Below the pieces are notes generated by a model, which had not been told where the DNA came from, ran no database searches, and saw only the letters and a list, made by a program, of their open reading frames with translations. The position numbers and the translations under genes are program-made. 44,543 bases of DNA. Source: Pseudomonadota bacterium (lineage in GTDB: Bacteria; Pseudomonadota; Gammaproteobacteria; Steroidobacterales; Steroidobacteraceae). The DNA lies in contig JAJYLP010000021.1 in assembly GCA_021787615.1 (NCBI GenBank), positions 1 through 44,543 of the forward strand, given 5' to 3'. Below, piece after piece: positions 1 through 9,537 of this stretch; within the stretch, counting starts at the first letter, position 1, and each line of letters begins with the position of its first letter.

Positions 1-288
1 GCGCAGCCGCTCCTCATACTGACTCCGCTCGGCGGCGGTCATGAGATTGCCGCCATAGATGCGCTCCCGATCCGGCTCCCGGCGCAGGTACCGCGCATAC
101 AGGCGCTCCGGCTGCCGGTCCATCTCGCCGCGCACACGCCGATCCTTTTTCTGCAGACGCGCCCCGCTGCCGATGCGGCTTTGACTCTGCACACCCGCGA
201 CAGCGGAATTCTGCGCAAGCACTCCTGATGAGGACCGCAACAGACCCGACGGGATCGCCATCCTCACAGCCGAATTCGATGCCCCCAT
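1..288 (-). CDS. Partial hypothetical protein running off the left edge
   Basis: An open minus-strand frame enters from the left edge. Its last readable residues include an IYGGNLMTAAER stretch followed by an Arg/Glu-rich helix (QYEERLR). From memory, this resembles small exported proteobacterial proteins of unknown function that carry a Y-G-x-x-L-M-T-x-x-E-R motif before a charged helix. Possible starts are ATG at 288 or 261. The frame has no stop up to about 657, so a longer protein with a TTG start at 639 is also possible; its upstream part has a hydrophobic stretch near residues 4-15. Codon use between about 230 and 420 is less GC-biased at third positions than in confident genes here, so I prefer the short version. 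Function unknown; the C-terminal end lies outside the window. Confidence 0.4.
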   Translation of the reverse strand, partial: MGASNSAVRMAIPSGLLRSSSGVLAQNSAVAGVQSQSRIGSGARLQKKDRRVRGEMDRQPERLYARYLRREPDRERIYGGNLMTAAERSQYEERLR

Positions 289-844
289 CCCATGCTCCCG
301 AACGCTCCGCTCCCGAGGCCCGCACTGTCGCAGGTTCAGCCACAGGTCGGCATACGGACTTGCCCGTAAGTACAAGACGACAGGCAGCATCCGATGGCAT
401 TGCGTCGCGCACGATGTAACGGCCACCGGAGGCCAGCCGACCGCGTACGCCGCGGCCGCGAAGCGCTCAAGATTGAACAGAACATGCAGACCGCGCGATG
501 CCGCGACGCCGCGGTGACGTTCACGCAACCATCCGAATTCCGGCGACGGAAAGAACACTCGCGCGGCCCACGGGGGCGGATGGCGCAGAAAATGCACGCC
601 CATGAAGACCAGCGAGCACACGAGATTCGCGGCGCTCAACGCGCGCCAGCCTCGCGGCCCTGAGCGCCTGGAGCGCGGGGCAAGTTCTATGGGTTTCTAC
701 TGTCTCTCCGCACATTCCCTGATGTGGAAATCCCGATGCATTGCGCACCTTAAGCACTGAACAGGCACCGGCGGGCAGACGTAGGCGCGAGGAGCGAAGC
801 GGCGGCGAGCGCACGGTGCAGTGGCGGCAAGCGCGGAGATCGCA
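289..844. other. Upstream region of the ABC operon, no confident gene
   Basis: This stretch separates the left-edge gene from the divergent ABC transporter operon. The minus frame continuous with the left-edge gene stays open as far as about 657, so some of it may be coding. Plus-strand frames here give Arg/Ala-rich translations typical of GC-rich shadow frames and match nothing I recognise. I see no convincing promoter hexamers. A GGAG at 835-838 is the ribosome binding site of the ABC ATPase gene. Confidence 0.35.
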
Positions 845-1567
845 ATGGTATCGACGAGTCCCGCAGGTCCGGTCATGCGCGCCCAGTCGCTCAGCAAGGT
901 CTACCGTCTGGGCGAGATCGAGGTGCACGCGCTGAGCGCGGTGGACCTGGATCTCTACCCCGGGGAGTTCCTGGTCATTCTTGGCGCCTCCGGCAGCGGC
1001 AAATCGACTCTGCTCAATATTCTGGGCGGACTCGATACGCCCAGCGGCGGCACCGTGCGCTATCTTGATCACAAATTGAGCGCGGCGAACGACCGTGCCC
1101 TGACGCGCTACCGGCGCGAGCACGTGGGCTTTGTCTTCCAGTTCTTCAACCTGCTACCCAGCCTCACCGCGCTCGAGAACGTCGAGCTGGTCACCGAGAT
1201 CGCCCCGCACGCGCGCTCGGCCCGCGAAGTGCTCGAACTCGTCGGCCTCGCCGACCGGCTGAATCACTTCCCCGCGCAGCTCTCCGGCGGCGAGCAGCAG
1301 CGGGTGGCAATCGCACGCGCACTGGCGAAAAGGCCCGATGTTCTCCTCTGCGATGAGCCGACCGGCTCGCTCGATTACCCGACCGGAAGACGCGTGCTCC
1401 AGGTGCTCGAGCAGGCCAACCGCGAGCTCGGTACGCTCACCGTGCTCATTACACACAATTCCGCCATCGCGGCGATGGCTTCCCGGGTCATCCACCTCAG
1501 CAGTGGCCGCATCAGTCAGACGCAGATCAACGCCACCCGCGCATCGGCCGAGGAGATCGCGTGGTAA
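845..1567 (+). CDS. ABC transporter ATP-binding protein (MacB/LolD-type)
   Basis: The cytoplasmic ATPase of an ABC exporter of the MacB/LolD/FtsE class; ATP hydrolysis drives the FtsX-type permease encoded next. About 240 residues, normal for a stand-alone nucleotide-binding domain. Walker [10 protein letters not shown] lies near residue 47, the Q-loop in VFQFFNLLP near 96, the signature [15 protein letters not shown] near 145, Walker B with its catalytic Glu in [11 protein letters not shown] near 170, and the switch His in LITHN near 203. I chose the ATG at 845 because GGAG lies six bases upstream; an in-frame GTG at 821 would add eight residues and has a poorer site. The stop overlaps the permease start by seven bases, so the two are probably translationally coupled. 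Substrate is not predictable from sequence. Confidence 0.9.
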   Translation: MVSTSPAGPVMRAQSLSKVYRLGEIEVHALSAVDLDLYPGEFLVILGASGSGKSTLLNILGGLDTPSGGTVRYLDHKLSAANDRALTRYRREHVGFVFQFFNLLPSLTALENVELVTEIAPHARSAREVLELVGLADRLNHFPAQLSGGEQQRVAIARALAKRPDVLLCDEPTGSLDYPTGRRVLQVLEQANRELGTLTVLITHNSAIAAMASRVIHLSSGRISQTQINATRASAEEIAW

Positions 1568-3933
1568 GCCGGCTGCATCGGGCGCTGCGGCGCGATGTGT
1601 GGCACCTGCGCGGACAGGTTCTGGCCACGGCGTTGCTCGTTGCCTGTGGCGTCGGCGTGTTCACCACGATGCGCGGCACCTACCGCTCTCTGGTGCATGC
1701 CCGCCACGAGTATTACGCCACCTCCCGATTTGCCGACGTGTTCGCCCATCTGCGTCGTGCTCCCCTCGCCCTCACCGCGCGCCTGCGTCGCATACCGGGC
1801 GTTGCGGCTGTTCAGGCGCGGGTGGTTGAGGACGTAACGCTGACGGTGCCGGGTTTGAGCGAGCCGGCGACCGGCCGGCTGATCTCGCTGCCCGATCCGA
1901 CCCGCGCAGACGGTGGCCTCGATCGGCTGCATCTGACCGCAGGACGGCTCCCGACCGCGTACAGCGACAGTGAGGCGCTGGTCAGTCAGACATTCGCCGA
2001 CGCCAATGATCTGTCCCTCGGCGCACACATCGGCGCGGTGCTCAATGGGCGGTGGAAGGAGCTCACGGTGGTGGGGTTCGTCCTCTCGCCCGAGTACATA
2101 TACGAAGTCGGTCCGGCCATGGTCTTTCCGGACAACCGCCGCTTCGGCGTCCTGTGGATGAACGCCGAGGCGCTCTCGACGGCGTTTCAGATGAAGGGAG
2201 CATTCAATGACCTTGCAATCGCCACGGCCCGCGGCGCCTCCGAACCGCAAGTCATCGAGTCCATCGACCGGCTGCTCGCTCCCTACGGCGGGCTCAGCGC
2301 CTACGGGCGCGACGAGCAGCCCTCGAACCGCTTCCTCAGCGATGAGCTCGGCGAGATCGAGGTCAACGCGACGTATATTCCGGCGCTCTTTTTGGGCGTG
2401 GCGGCCTTTCTGGTCTATACGCTGCTCGCGCGATTGGTCAGCATCCAGCGCGGCCAGATCGGGCTGCTGAAGTCCTTTGGCTTTGCCGCCTGGCGCATCG
2501 GCGCGCATTACCTGGAATTTGCGCTGCTCATCGTCTCTGCGGGCTTGATAGTGGGCGTGGCGGCCGGCGGCTATTTCGGTGTCGCCCTGATCGGCGTGTA
2601 CCAGCAATATTTCCACTTCCCGGCGCTCGCCTACCGGATGGACGCGCAAGTACTCATCGCCGCCACGCTGGTCGCCTTGGGCGCCGCGACCTTGGGCTCA
2701 CTCAGCGCCGTCGCCCGTGTCGTGCGGCTTGCACCCGCCGAGGCAATGCATCCAGAGCCGCCGCGCAGCTTCCGCCCCGGACTGCTCGATTCTCTGCATC
2801 TGACGCGTCGGCTCGACCCGGTGAGCAAGAGCATCGCACGCAACCTCGCACGCCGTCCGTGGCGAGCGACCCTCTCGGTAACGGGTATCGCCCTCGCGCT
2901 CGCGACGGTCGTGGTGGGTCGCTTCATTTTTGACGCTGTCAATCACCTCATGGCGACGCATTTCGACGCAGCCGAGCGCCAGGATGTCACGGTCGTCTTT
3001 CAGGACATCCGCTCGCCGCGAACGCTCGCAAGCCTGCGTGCGCTGCCGGGCGTGCTCAGCGTCGAGTCCTTTCGGGTCATGCCGGTGCGCCTGCGCGCCG
3101 GGCATCGCAGCAAGCGGCTCTCGCTCGTGGCGGTGCCGGCCGTGGGGCATCTGTATCGGATCGTCGATGCGCGCGGCAAAGCGATCGATCTGCCGCCCGA
3201 AGGGGTGGTGCTGACGCGTAAACTGGCGCAGATTCTCGGGGTACAACCCGGCGATCGCCTGCTCATCGAGCAGCTCGACGGGCGCAGGCGACGCTTCAGC
3301 GCGCGCATCGTACGGCTCTCGGACGAGCCACTCGGGATTAGTGCGTATATGGACAGCGCGGCCCTCGCGACGATCCTGGGAGAAGATGCCGCGATTTCGG
3401 GAGCGCGCCTGAAGATCGACACCGACCTCGCGCCACGGCTGTATGCCGAGCTTAAGCGCACGCCCGCCGTGGCCAGCGTCTCCATACGCGCGGCGACCAT
3501 CACGACGATTCGCCAAATCATGGAGCGCAGCTTCATCATCATGACCACGATCATGACCGCGTTCGGCATCGTGCTGGTAATCGGCGTGGTGTACAACAGT
3601 GCGCGCATCGCGCTCTCGGAGCGAGGCACCGAGCTCGCAAGCCTTCGCGTGCTCGGATTCACCCGCTCGGAGGTGACGCAGCTGCTGCTCGGGGAACAGG
3701 CCGTGCTCGTGCTCGCGGCAATCCCTGCCGGCTGTCTGCTCGGCGCGCTCATCTGTCGTATGCTGGTGCCGGCGTTCGATCGCGAGCTGTTTCGTTTGCC
3801 GTTCATTCTGACCCGCTCGATGTTCGCGTTCGCCACGCTGGTGACGCTGGGCGCAGCGGCGCTCGCCGCGACGCTGGTCGCCGTGCGCATCGCCGGGCTC
3901 GATCTGATTGCCGTACTGAAATCTCGGGAGTGA
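1561..3933 (+). CDS. FtsX-type ABC transporter permease
   Basis: Inner-membrane permease partner of the preceding ATPase, 790 residues. The layout is the doubled one: an N-terminal helix (about residues 17-37), a periplasmic region, a first FtsX block of three helices (about 270-395), a helix near 435-455 opening a second periplasmic region, and a second FtsX block (about 660-785). Such proteins resemble two fused four-helix permeases and usually serve lipoprotein, lipid or peptide export rather than import. It starts with GTG inside the end of the ATPase gene and is followed three bases later by an HlyD-type adaptor, so the three genes form one operon. A DevBCA/MacAB-like tripartite exporter is the best reading; no outer-membrane TolC-type gene is next to it. 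Substrate unknown. Confidence 0.88.
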   Translation: MVSRLHRALRRDVWHLRGQVLATALLVACGVGVFTTMRGTYRSLVHARHEYYATSRFADVFAHLRRAPLALTARLRRIPGVAAVQARVVEDVTLTVPGLSEPATGRLISLPDPTRADGGLDRLHLTAGRLPTAYSDSEALVSQTFADANDLSLGAHIGAVLNGRWKELTVVGFVLSPEYIYEVGPAMVFPDNRRFGVLWMNAEALSTAFQMKGAFNDLAIATARGASEPQVIESIDRLLAPYGGLSAYGRDEQPSNRFLSDELGEIEVNATYIPALFLGVAAFLVYTLLARLVSIQRGQIGLLKSFGFAAWRIGAHYLEFALLIVSAGLIVGVAAGGYFGVALIGVYQQYFHFPALAYRMDAQVLIAATLVALGAATLGSLSAVARVVRLAPAEAMHPEPPRSFRPGLLDSLHLTRRLDPVSKSIARNLARRPWRATLSVTGIALALATVVVGRFIFDAVNHLMATHFDAAERQDVTVVFQDIRSPRTLASLRALPGVLSVESFRVMPVRLRAGHRSKRLSLVAVPAVGHLYRIVDARGKAIDLPPEGVVLTRKLAQILGVQPGDRLLIEQLDGRRRRFSARIVRLSDEPLGISAYMDSAALATILGEDAAISGARLKIDTDLAPRLYAELKRTPAVASVSIRAATITTIRQIMERSFIIMTTIMTAFGIVLVIGVVYNSARIALSERGTELASLRVLGFTRSEVTQLLLGEQAVLVLAAIPAGCLLGALICRMLVPAFDRELFRLPFILTRSMFAFATLVTLGAAALAATLVAVRIAGLDLIAVLKSRE

Positions 3934-3936
3934 GCC

Positions 3937-5115
3937 GTGAAGTTTCCTCGCGGTCCGATAATACTGACCGGCATCATGGCCGTGGCCGCAGCGGTGGCGC
4001 TGTTCGCCCTGCGCCCGACGCCCATTCCCGTGGAAGTGGCTCCCGTGCGCTTCGGTCCGCTTCGAGTCTCGGTGCAAGACCAGGCTGAGACGCGCTCCCA
4101 CGACCGCTATGTCGTTGCTGCGCCCGTGGCCGGAAGGCTCCTGCGCGTCCTGCTGCGCGACGGCGATACCGTCACCGAGGGACAACCAGTCGCAACCCTC
4201 GCACCGCTGCCGCTCAGTGCGCGTGAGCGCGACGAAGCCGTCGCGGCGGTGCAGTCTGCGGCCTCCGGCGAGCGCAGTGCGCAGGCGCAGCTGGGGCGGA
4301 ACCTGCATGAGCTCGAGCAGGCCCGCCGTGATCTCGTGCGTCTGCAGTCACTCACCCCCCAGGCACTCGCCCCCGAACAGGCCCTCGAGCATGGCCGCAC
4401 CACTGTCGCCAGCCTGGAAATGGAAGTGACGGCCGCGCGGCACCGGGTCGCCGCCGCCGCGGCACAGCTGCGCGGCGCGCAGGCCGCCCTCGTGGCTATC
4501 CGCGCGGCCGGACCGGGCGGCGCAAGCACGCTCACTGTGCGCGCGCCCGCCTCGGGACGCGTGCTGCGCGTCCTCGAGCCGAGCGAGCGAGTGATCGCTT
4601 CCGGGGCGCCCATCATGATCATCGGTGATCTGGCGCATCTGGAGGTCGTCATGGAAATGCTCTCGACCCAGGCGGTGCGCGTCGCGCCGGGAATGCCCGC
4701 CGAACTGCTCGATTGGGGCGGGGATCACCCGCTGCGGGCGCGGGTGCGCCAAGTCGAGCCCTATGCGTTCACCAAGATCTCAGCGCTCGGCGTGGAGGAG
4801 AAGCGCACCAACGTGATCCTCGATTTCGTCGACCCGCCCGGTGCGCTTGGCGACGGCTACCGGGTCGAGGCCCGCATCATCCTGTGGAGCTCGGCGCGGG
4901 TGCTGCAGGCGCCTCTATCGGCGATCTTCCGTTGCGGGAGCGAGTGGTGCGCCTATGTCACCGACGGCAAACGCGCCCGGCTGGCGCACATCCGCATCGG
5001 ACACTACAACGACGAGGCGGTTGAAATTCTCGCCGGACTCGCAGTCGGCGAGCGGGTGATCACGCACCCGCCGAACGATCTTGCGCCGAACTCCAGAGTG
5101 TCCGTAACTCAGTAG
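3937..5115 (+). CDS. Periplasmic adaptor (HlyD/MacA-like membrane fusion protein)
   Basis: 392 residues. An N-terminal membrane anchor (about residues 8-26) precedes a periplasmic region with split lipoyl halves: [16 protein letters not shown] near 63 and [15 protein letters not shown] near 200. Between them is a long Gln/Glu/Ala-rich alpha-helical hairpin (about 95-185), the part that docks onto a TolC-like channel in known adaptors. A beta-barrel and membrane-proximal region follow. The start is GTG, three bases after the permease stop. Gene order here is ATPase, permease, adaptor; in macAB and devBCA the adaptor usually comes first. The likely role is to bridge the inner-membrane FtsX transporter to an outer-membrane channel encoded elsewhere. 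Confidence 0.87.
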   Translation: MKFPRGPIILTGIMAVAAAVALFALRPTPIPVEVAPVRFGPLRVSVQDQAETRSHDRYVVAAPVAGRLLRVLLRDGDTVTEGQPVATLAPLPLSARERDEAVAAVQSAASGERSAQAQLGRNLHELEQARRDLVRLQSLTPQALAPEQALEHGRTTVASLEMEVTAARHRVAAAAAQLRGAQAALVAIRAAGPGGASTLTVRAPASGRVLRVLEPSERVIASGAPIMIIGDLAHLEVVMEMLSTQAVRVAPGMPAELLDWGGDHPLRARVRQVEPYAFTKISALGVEEKRTNVILDFVDPPGALGDGYRVEARIILWSSARVLQAPLSAIFRCGSEWCAYVTDGKRARLAHIRIGHYNDEAVEILAGLAVGERVITHPPNDLAPNSRVSVTQ

Positions 5116-5175
5116 CCCCTCGCGAGCCGAACGGCCCGCGAGCTCAGCCACCAACCGAGTCAAGCCGGCGACCAC

Positions 5176-5778
5176 TCAGCCGGGCGGGAACTTCGCGAGC
5201 ACCGCATCGACGGCCTTGCGAATCGACTCGCGCGAATGTGCGATATCTTCGTGCGACAGTGGCTTCTTCGCCCAGCCGTGCCAGACCGGCCGATGCGTCT
5301 TGGCGTCGAACACGTCGATCGCGAGTGTCCCCTCCCGATAGCGCGTGACGTCGATTCCGGTTCCCCAGTAGGGATAGCCCCACCAATAGCGGCCATAACC
5401 AAACCAGGGCCATGCGTAGGGCTGCGGGTAAGTACGCACGTCCACGCGCTCGTGAGATCCAAGCGTGAAATCCACCGCGAAATCCGCCTCCGCCGGATCG
5501 CTCACATAGCGGAACCCCTTGTGCTCGAGGCCCGCGAGAATTGCGTCCCTGGCTTGCTCGATCACGATCGGATTGACGTAGGTGGACTGCTGGCGCGGTA
5601 GCCAGGCAAACGTATGGTAGCTCGCAAAGCTCGCCGCCCGATCATAATCGCTGCCCACACGCAGTGTCTCGCACCCACTCAGCGCAAGCACAAACGGCAG
5701 CAGCGCCGCAAGGCCCACAAGCACCCGGCTAGGCCCGCGCGTAGCCGAGCCACGATTGGCTTTGAATCTGTATCTCAT
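5176..5778 (-). CDS. DUF4136 lipoprotein
   Basis: 200 residues. A basic N terminus and hydrophobic stretch end in LALSGC, a good lipobox, so the mature protein should begin at Cys about 35 as an outer-membrane or periplasmic lipoprotein. The body fits DUF4136: an SDYD...FASYHTFAWLP opening, a helix predicted to contact the membrane or a partner (residues about 65-85), and a C-terminal block with the H-E-D-I...I-R-K-A-V-D segment. A Tyr/Trp/Pro/Gly-rich loop (about 115-140) is typical of the family. It is convergent with the ABC exporter operon, with 60 bases between the stops. Function is not known for the family; a link to the exporter is speculation from position only. Confidence 0.85.
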   Translation of the reverse strand: MRYRFKANRGSATRGPSRVLVGLAALLPFVLALSGCETLRVGSDYDRAASFASYHTFAWLPRQQSTYVNPIVIEQARDAILAGLEHKGFRYVSDPAEADFAVDFTLGSHERVDVRTYPQPYAWPWFGYGRYWWGYPYWGTGIDVTRYREGTLAIDVFDAKTHRPVWHGWAKKPLSHEDIAHSRESIRKAVDAVLAKFPPG

Positions 5779-6083
5779 GGCACACCCATCGCTCTATTTG
5801 TCCGATAACCGCCAACATGGGCACCTTGCGCCGCACCCCCTGATGCGTCCATCCGTAGCACTACCAATCCCTCCGGAAAGTGCGTATAGGCTCCGCCGGC
5901 ACCCCGCCGTCACAGTGCATCGGTCGGCGGTCGGAATCGGCAGCGCCGCCATGCTCGGCGCAACGCTCGGCGCCGAGGCGGTGTTGCTCGGCGCGATTGC
6001 TCCCCTGCCGCGATGGCCCCGTGCAAGACCCTTCCCAACAGTCCGCGCATGTGCCGCAGTGCACCCTCCCCTCGGGAAGGGTG
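5779..6083. other. Divergent intergenic region upstream of the P-type ATPase
   Basis: About 305 bases between the divergent DUF4136 and ATPase genes. The ATPase frame stays open upstream to 5880, but that 68-residue extension is Cys/Arg/Ser/Pro-rich and unlike any P-type ATPase N terminus, so I treat it as non-coding. Near 5876-5891 lies the string GGAAAGTGCGTATAGG, which recurs almost identically upstream of the UrcA-family gene at about 9455 (see findings). Nothing else recognised. Confidence 0.4.
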
Positions 6084-8726
6084 ATGCGACAAGAGAGCCG
6101 GCCCTGGCACACGCTCACGGCAGCCGCAACAGCCGCCGCGCTTGCAAGCTCTGCGCAAGGGCTCATCGCCGCCGATGCCGCTGAGCGGCGCAGGCACTAC
6201 GGCCCGAACCTACTGCAGGAGACGCAGCGTCGCGCCACGATGAGGGTGCTGGCCGCGCAGTTCACCGACATCTCCATTCTGGTGCTGCTCGGAGCAGCGG
6301 TGGTCTCGGGACTCATCGATGAAATCTCGGACACGGTGGTCATCATCGCCGTGGTGCTGCTGAATGCGGTGCTTGGGGCATTCCAGGAATTGCGCGCCGA
6401 GCGCGCCCTGGCGGCGCTGAAGAAGATGGCCGCGCCCACATGTACCGTACTCCGTGACGGGGCGCCACAACGCATGCCAGCAGCCGACCTCGTGCCGGGC
6501 GACGCCGTCGCGCTTGAGGCCGGCGTCATTGTCCCCGCAGATATGCGCATGATTGAAGCGACGGGCTTGCGGGTGAATGAATCGGCGCTCACCGGAGAGT
6601 CCGTGCCCGTCGACAAGACCGTGACGCCCCTCGCCGGCGACGTGCCGCCGGCGGACCGCATCAATATGGCCTTCAAGGGCACCACCGTCACAACCGGGCG
6701 TGGCATTGGACTGGTCGTCGCAACCGGCATGCGCACGGAACTTGGACGCATTGCGCAACTCCTGGGAGAACACCAGCGGGTCAAAACGCCACTGCAGCGC
6801 CGCTTGGAGGTCCTTGGCCGCCAGATCGGCCTGATCGTCGTCGTGATCTGTATCCTGGTGTTCGTCGCGGGGATACTGCGCGGCGAGCCGACGATGCCGG
6901 TATTTCTCACCGCCCTCAGCCTCGCGGTGGCCGCGATTCCCGAGGCGCTCCCCGCCGTAGTAAGCATCGCGCTCGCTCTCGGCGCGCGCCGGATGGCCAT
7001 CGGCCACGCCCTGGTACGCCGTCTGCCGGCAGTCGAAACGCTCGGAGCGGTCACCTACATCTGCTCAGACAAGACCGGAACCCTGACTAGGAACCAGATG
7101 CGCCTCGACGCCTACTATTGCGACGACTCCGTCGTCCACGCGTTCGGATCCGGTGAAACCTGGAGCCGGCTGCGACAGGCCATGGCGCTCAGTCATGACG
7201 CCTATTTTGACTCCGCCGGCACCGCGCACGGCGATCCGACGGAAATTGCCCTGCTCATTGCGGCTCGGGACAACGGTCTTGCGAAGGAAACAGCTGAGCG
7301 GGACAACCCGCGAGTTGCGGAGCTGCCTTTCGAGATCGAACGCAAGCGCATGAGCACCGTGCACCGCTGTCCCGACGGCACGTACCTGTCCATCACGAAA
7401 GGTGCTGCCGAAGTGCTCATTGATCTGTGCCGCTGCGTCCGTCGAGATGCGCGAACAGTACCGATCGATCGCGGTGCGGTGCTTGCGGCCGCCGAGCGCA
7501 TGGCCGGCGAGGGCCTGCGCGTCCTCGCCTTTGCGACGCGCCGCTGGGAGAGGCTGCCGGATGTGACGCCACAAGTCCTGGAGTCGGACCTGGAATTCCT
7601 CGCGCTGGTGGCCATGCTCGATCCGCCGCGAAGAGAGGCCCGCGAATCGGTCGCGACCTGCATGCAGGCGGGCATCGTTCCGGTGATGATCACGGGCGAC
7701 CATCCCGCCACCGCACGAGCCATTGCGCTGCGGATCGGCCTGTTGGATGAGCACGGTGAACTGCTCAGCGGCGCGCAGCTCGCCCCACTTGGCGAGCACG
7801 AGCTGGCGCAGCGCGTTCGCGATGTGCGCGTGTACGCGCGGGTCGTGCCGGAGCAGAAAGTGCGCATCGTCGAGGCGCTGCAAAAGAACGGTGAGATCGT
7901 CGCCATGACCGGAGACGGCGTCAACGATGCCCCGGCCCTGCAGCGCGCCGACATTGGTGTGGCCATGGGCATCGCCGGCACGGACGTCGCCAAGGAAGCC
8001 AGCGACATGGTGCTGCTCGATGACAACTTCGCCACCATCGTCCGCGCGGTCCACGAAGGCCGACGCATATACGACAATCTGCGTAAGTTCGTGCGCTATA
8101 TCCTCACCACCAATGCCGGCGAGGTCTGGACGATATTTCTCGCGCCGTTCCTCGGCCTGCCCGTGCCGTTGCTGCCCATTCAGATCCTGTGGATCAACCT
8201 CGTGACCGACAGCCTGCCGGGCATCGCTCTGGTGTCCGAGCCGCCCGAGTCCGACCTGATGCGCCGGCCGCCGCGAGACCGGTCGGAGAGCCTGTTCGCA
8301 CGCGGCCTGGGCACACACGTATTCGTATTCGGTCTACTCATGGCCGCAGTCATCCTCGCCGCCCAGGCGTGGCAGTTACACACCGGTTCCCAGGCTTGGC
8401 GAACCGTGGCGTTCACCACGCTGTGCTTCACCCAGATCGGGCACGTGCTCGCCATTCGCTCCGAGCGCGCCGCTCTCGTCTCGCTGCACCCCTTCGGCAA
8501 TGTGCCGCTGCTGATCGCTGCGCTGATCGCCGTCACGCTGCAGCTGCTGGTCGTCTACGCACCTGCGCTACAACCCCTGTTTGGCACCGTGCCTCTCGAT
8601 ACCGGCCAGCTGACCCTGTGCATCGGCGGCGGATTCGTCATTCTCGGTGCGGTCGAGAGCGAGAAGTGGCTGCGTCGTCGCCTCGAGGCGGATGCCGCAA
8701 CGCCTCGCATGCCGGAACCGCGCTGA
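6084..8726 (+). CDS. Cation-transporting P-type ATPase, Ca2+ (type IIA) class
   Basis: About 880 residues, the usual length for bacterial SERCA/PMR1-like pumps. Visible motifs: actuator-domain TGES in ALTGESVPVDK (about residue 171), M4 PEALP (about 291), the phosphorylated Asp in SDKTGTLT (about 328), the GDGVNDAPAL hinge (about 612), M5 NAGEV and M6 NLVTDSLPG. The M4 Glu, M5 Asn/Glu and M6 Asn/Asp correspond to SERCA Ca2+ ligands, so Ca2+ (or Mn2+) export from the cytoplasm is more likely than Na+/K+ transport. I chose ATG 6084, just after a GGAAGG, because the ORF upstream to 5880 reads as non-coding. The downstream small ORF begins at the stop codon (TGATG). A neighbouring universal stress protein relic is a common companion of such pumps in stress regulons. 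Confidence 0.9.
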   Translation: MRQESRPWHTLTAAATAAALASSAQGLIAADAAERRRHYGPNLLQETQRRATMRVLAAQFTDISILVLLGAAVVSGLIDEISDTVVIIAVVLLNAVLGAFQELRAERALAALKKMAAPTCTVLRDGAPQRMPAADLVPGDAVALEAGVIVPADMRMIEATGLRVNESALTGESVPVDKTVTPLAGDVPPADRINMAFKGTTVTTGRGIGLVVATGMRTELGRIAQLLGEHQRVKTPLQRRLEVLGRQIGLIVVVICILVFVAGILRGEPTMPVFLTALSLAVAAIPEALPAVVSIALALGARRMAIGHALVRRLPAVETLGAVTYICSDKTGTLTRNQMRLDAYYCDDSVVHAFGSGETWSRLRQAMALSHDAYFDSAGTAHGDPTEIALLIAARDNGLAKETAERDNPRVAELPFEIERKRMSTVHRCPDGTYLSITKGAAEVLIDLCRCVRRDARTVPIDRGAVLAAAERMAGEGLRVLAFATRRWERLPDVTPQVLESDLEFLALVAMLDPPRREARESVATCMQAGIVPVMITGDHPATARAIALRIGLLDEHGELLSGAQLAPLGEHELAQRVRDVRVYARVVPEQKVRIVEALQKNGEIVAMTGDGVNDAPALQRADIGVAMGIAGTDVAKEASDMVLLDDNFATIVRAVHEGRRIYDNLRKFVRYILTTNAGEVWTIFLAPFLGLPVPLLPIQILWINLVTDSLPGIALVSEPPESDLMRRPPRDRSESLFARGLGTHVFVFGLLMAAVILAAQAWQLHTGSQAWRTVAFTTLCFTQIGHVLAIRSERAALVSLHPFGNVPLLIAALIAVTLQLLVVYAPALQPLFGTVPLDTGQLTLCIGGGFVILGAVESEKWLRRRLEADAATPRMPEPR

Positions 8727-8947
8727 TGCGAGCCGCGGCGCTCGCGTCGCTCACCGGTCAGGAGCTGCCACCGTCCCTGCACGCGCTGATTCGCATCGCC
8801 GGCATTGTGTATCTCAGCGGCTCGCGGCTCACCGGCCAAGCCGATGCGATTGCCGATGCGAGCGCGCTCGGCCGGCTGTCGATCGGCACCCTGACGCTGG
8901 CCTCGGCTCGCCGCTCATGTGAACGATACGGGTCAACATCGTGCTGA
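8726..8947 (+). CDS. Small hypothetical ORF coupled to the ATPase
   Basis: 73 residues, beginning at the ATG that overlaps the ATPase stop (TGATG), an arrangement typical of translational coupling. The first 55 or so codons show strong G/C at third positions as in real genes here; the last 15 do not, suggesting the 3' end may have been altered. One mildly hydrophobic segment (about residues 19-32, HALIRIAGIVYLSG) is visible. It overlaps the 3' end of the universal stress protein relic on the other strand. I do not recognise the family; it could be a gene fragment. Confidence 0.35.
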   Translation: MRAAALASLTGQELPPSLHALIRIAGIVYLSGSRLTGQADAIADASALGRLSIGTLTLASARRSCERYGSTSC

Positions 8948-9256
8948 GCGACCCCGGCGCTCAGCTTCGCCCAAGCACGATCAGCGCAGCGCCGGTCTGC
9001 CGCACCCGGCGGATGAATTCAACGCAGGGTCGCCGCTGCGCACTGGGGACCGGACCCGGCACCGATTGCCCGGCCGTTCGCGCACGAGCGCTTGCGTGCG
9101 TGCGAAAGTCCGCTTGAGGCGCACAATCACCGCAGGTGCCGATTCGCGCGCAAGCACATGCAGCAGATGGCTCTCGCACTGTGTCGTGGCCGCGCTCCAT
9201 GCGGCACGCACGAGCGCACGCCCGGCGCCTCCGGAGAAGTTGAGCGGCACCAGAAT
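8905..9256 (-). pseudogene. Universal stress protein (UspA family) relic
   Basis: Minus-strand pieces in three frames line up with one UspA domain. Frame 1 (from about 9256) gives ILVPLNFSGGAGRAL...LLHVLA and later RSGDPA, the first beta strand, the central strand and the GDP-type loop. Frame 2 (down to 8961) gives FIRRVRQTGAALIVLGRS, the penultimate helix and strand. Frame 3 continues with GSLSTMLTRIVHMS, the final nucleotide-loop helix. There is no ATG, and a TAA stands a few codons before the first strand. At least two frameshifts and a lost start make it a pseudogene. Intact members are small cytoplasmic ATP-binding stress proteins often found with P-type ATPases, as here. Confidence 0.65.
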
Positions 9257-9537
9257 ACCCTCCGCTGACGGTTACTGCTGCGCGACGCGTACCTCCCATA
9301 TTGCTGAAACCCTGCCAGTGAACCACGCGCGCCGACCGCACCGCGGACATGCGCCGGCGCCTGAAGGCCAGAGCGGACCACGTTCGGTACACTGATGTCA
9401 CCGCATGTGGCCATGCCATCCGAATGACTACCTACTGGGCGCCCCCGGGGGCCGCGGGAAGTGCCTATAGGACGCGCCCGCACTCCGACTATGATTTGCA
9501 GAGGAATCGCATCCCCTGTGCGAACCGAGGTGTCAGC

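Noticed and set aside
5880-6083. 68-residue N-terminal extension of the P-type ATPase
   Set aside because: Cys/Arg/Ser-rich composition and no family match; ATG 6084 has a ribosome site and gives the normal N terminus.
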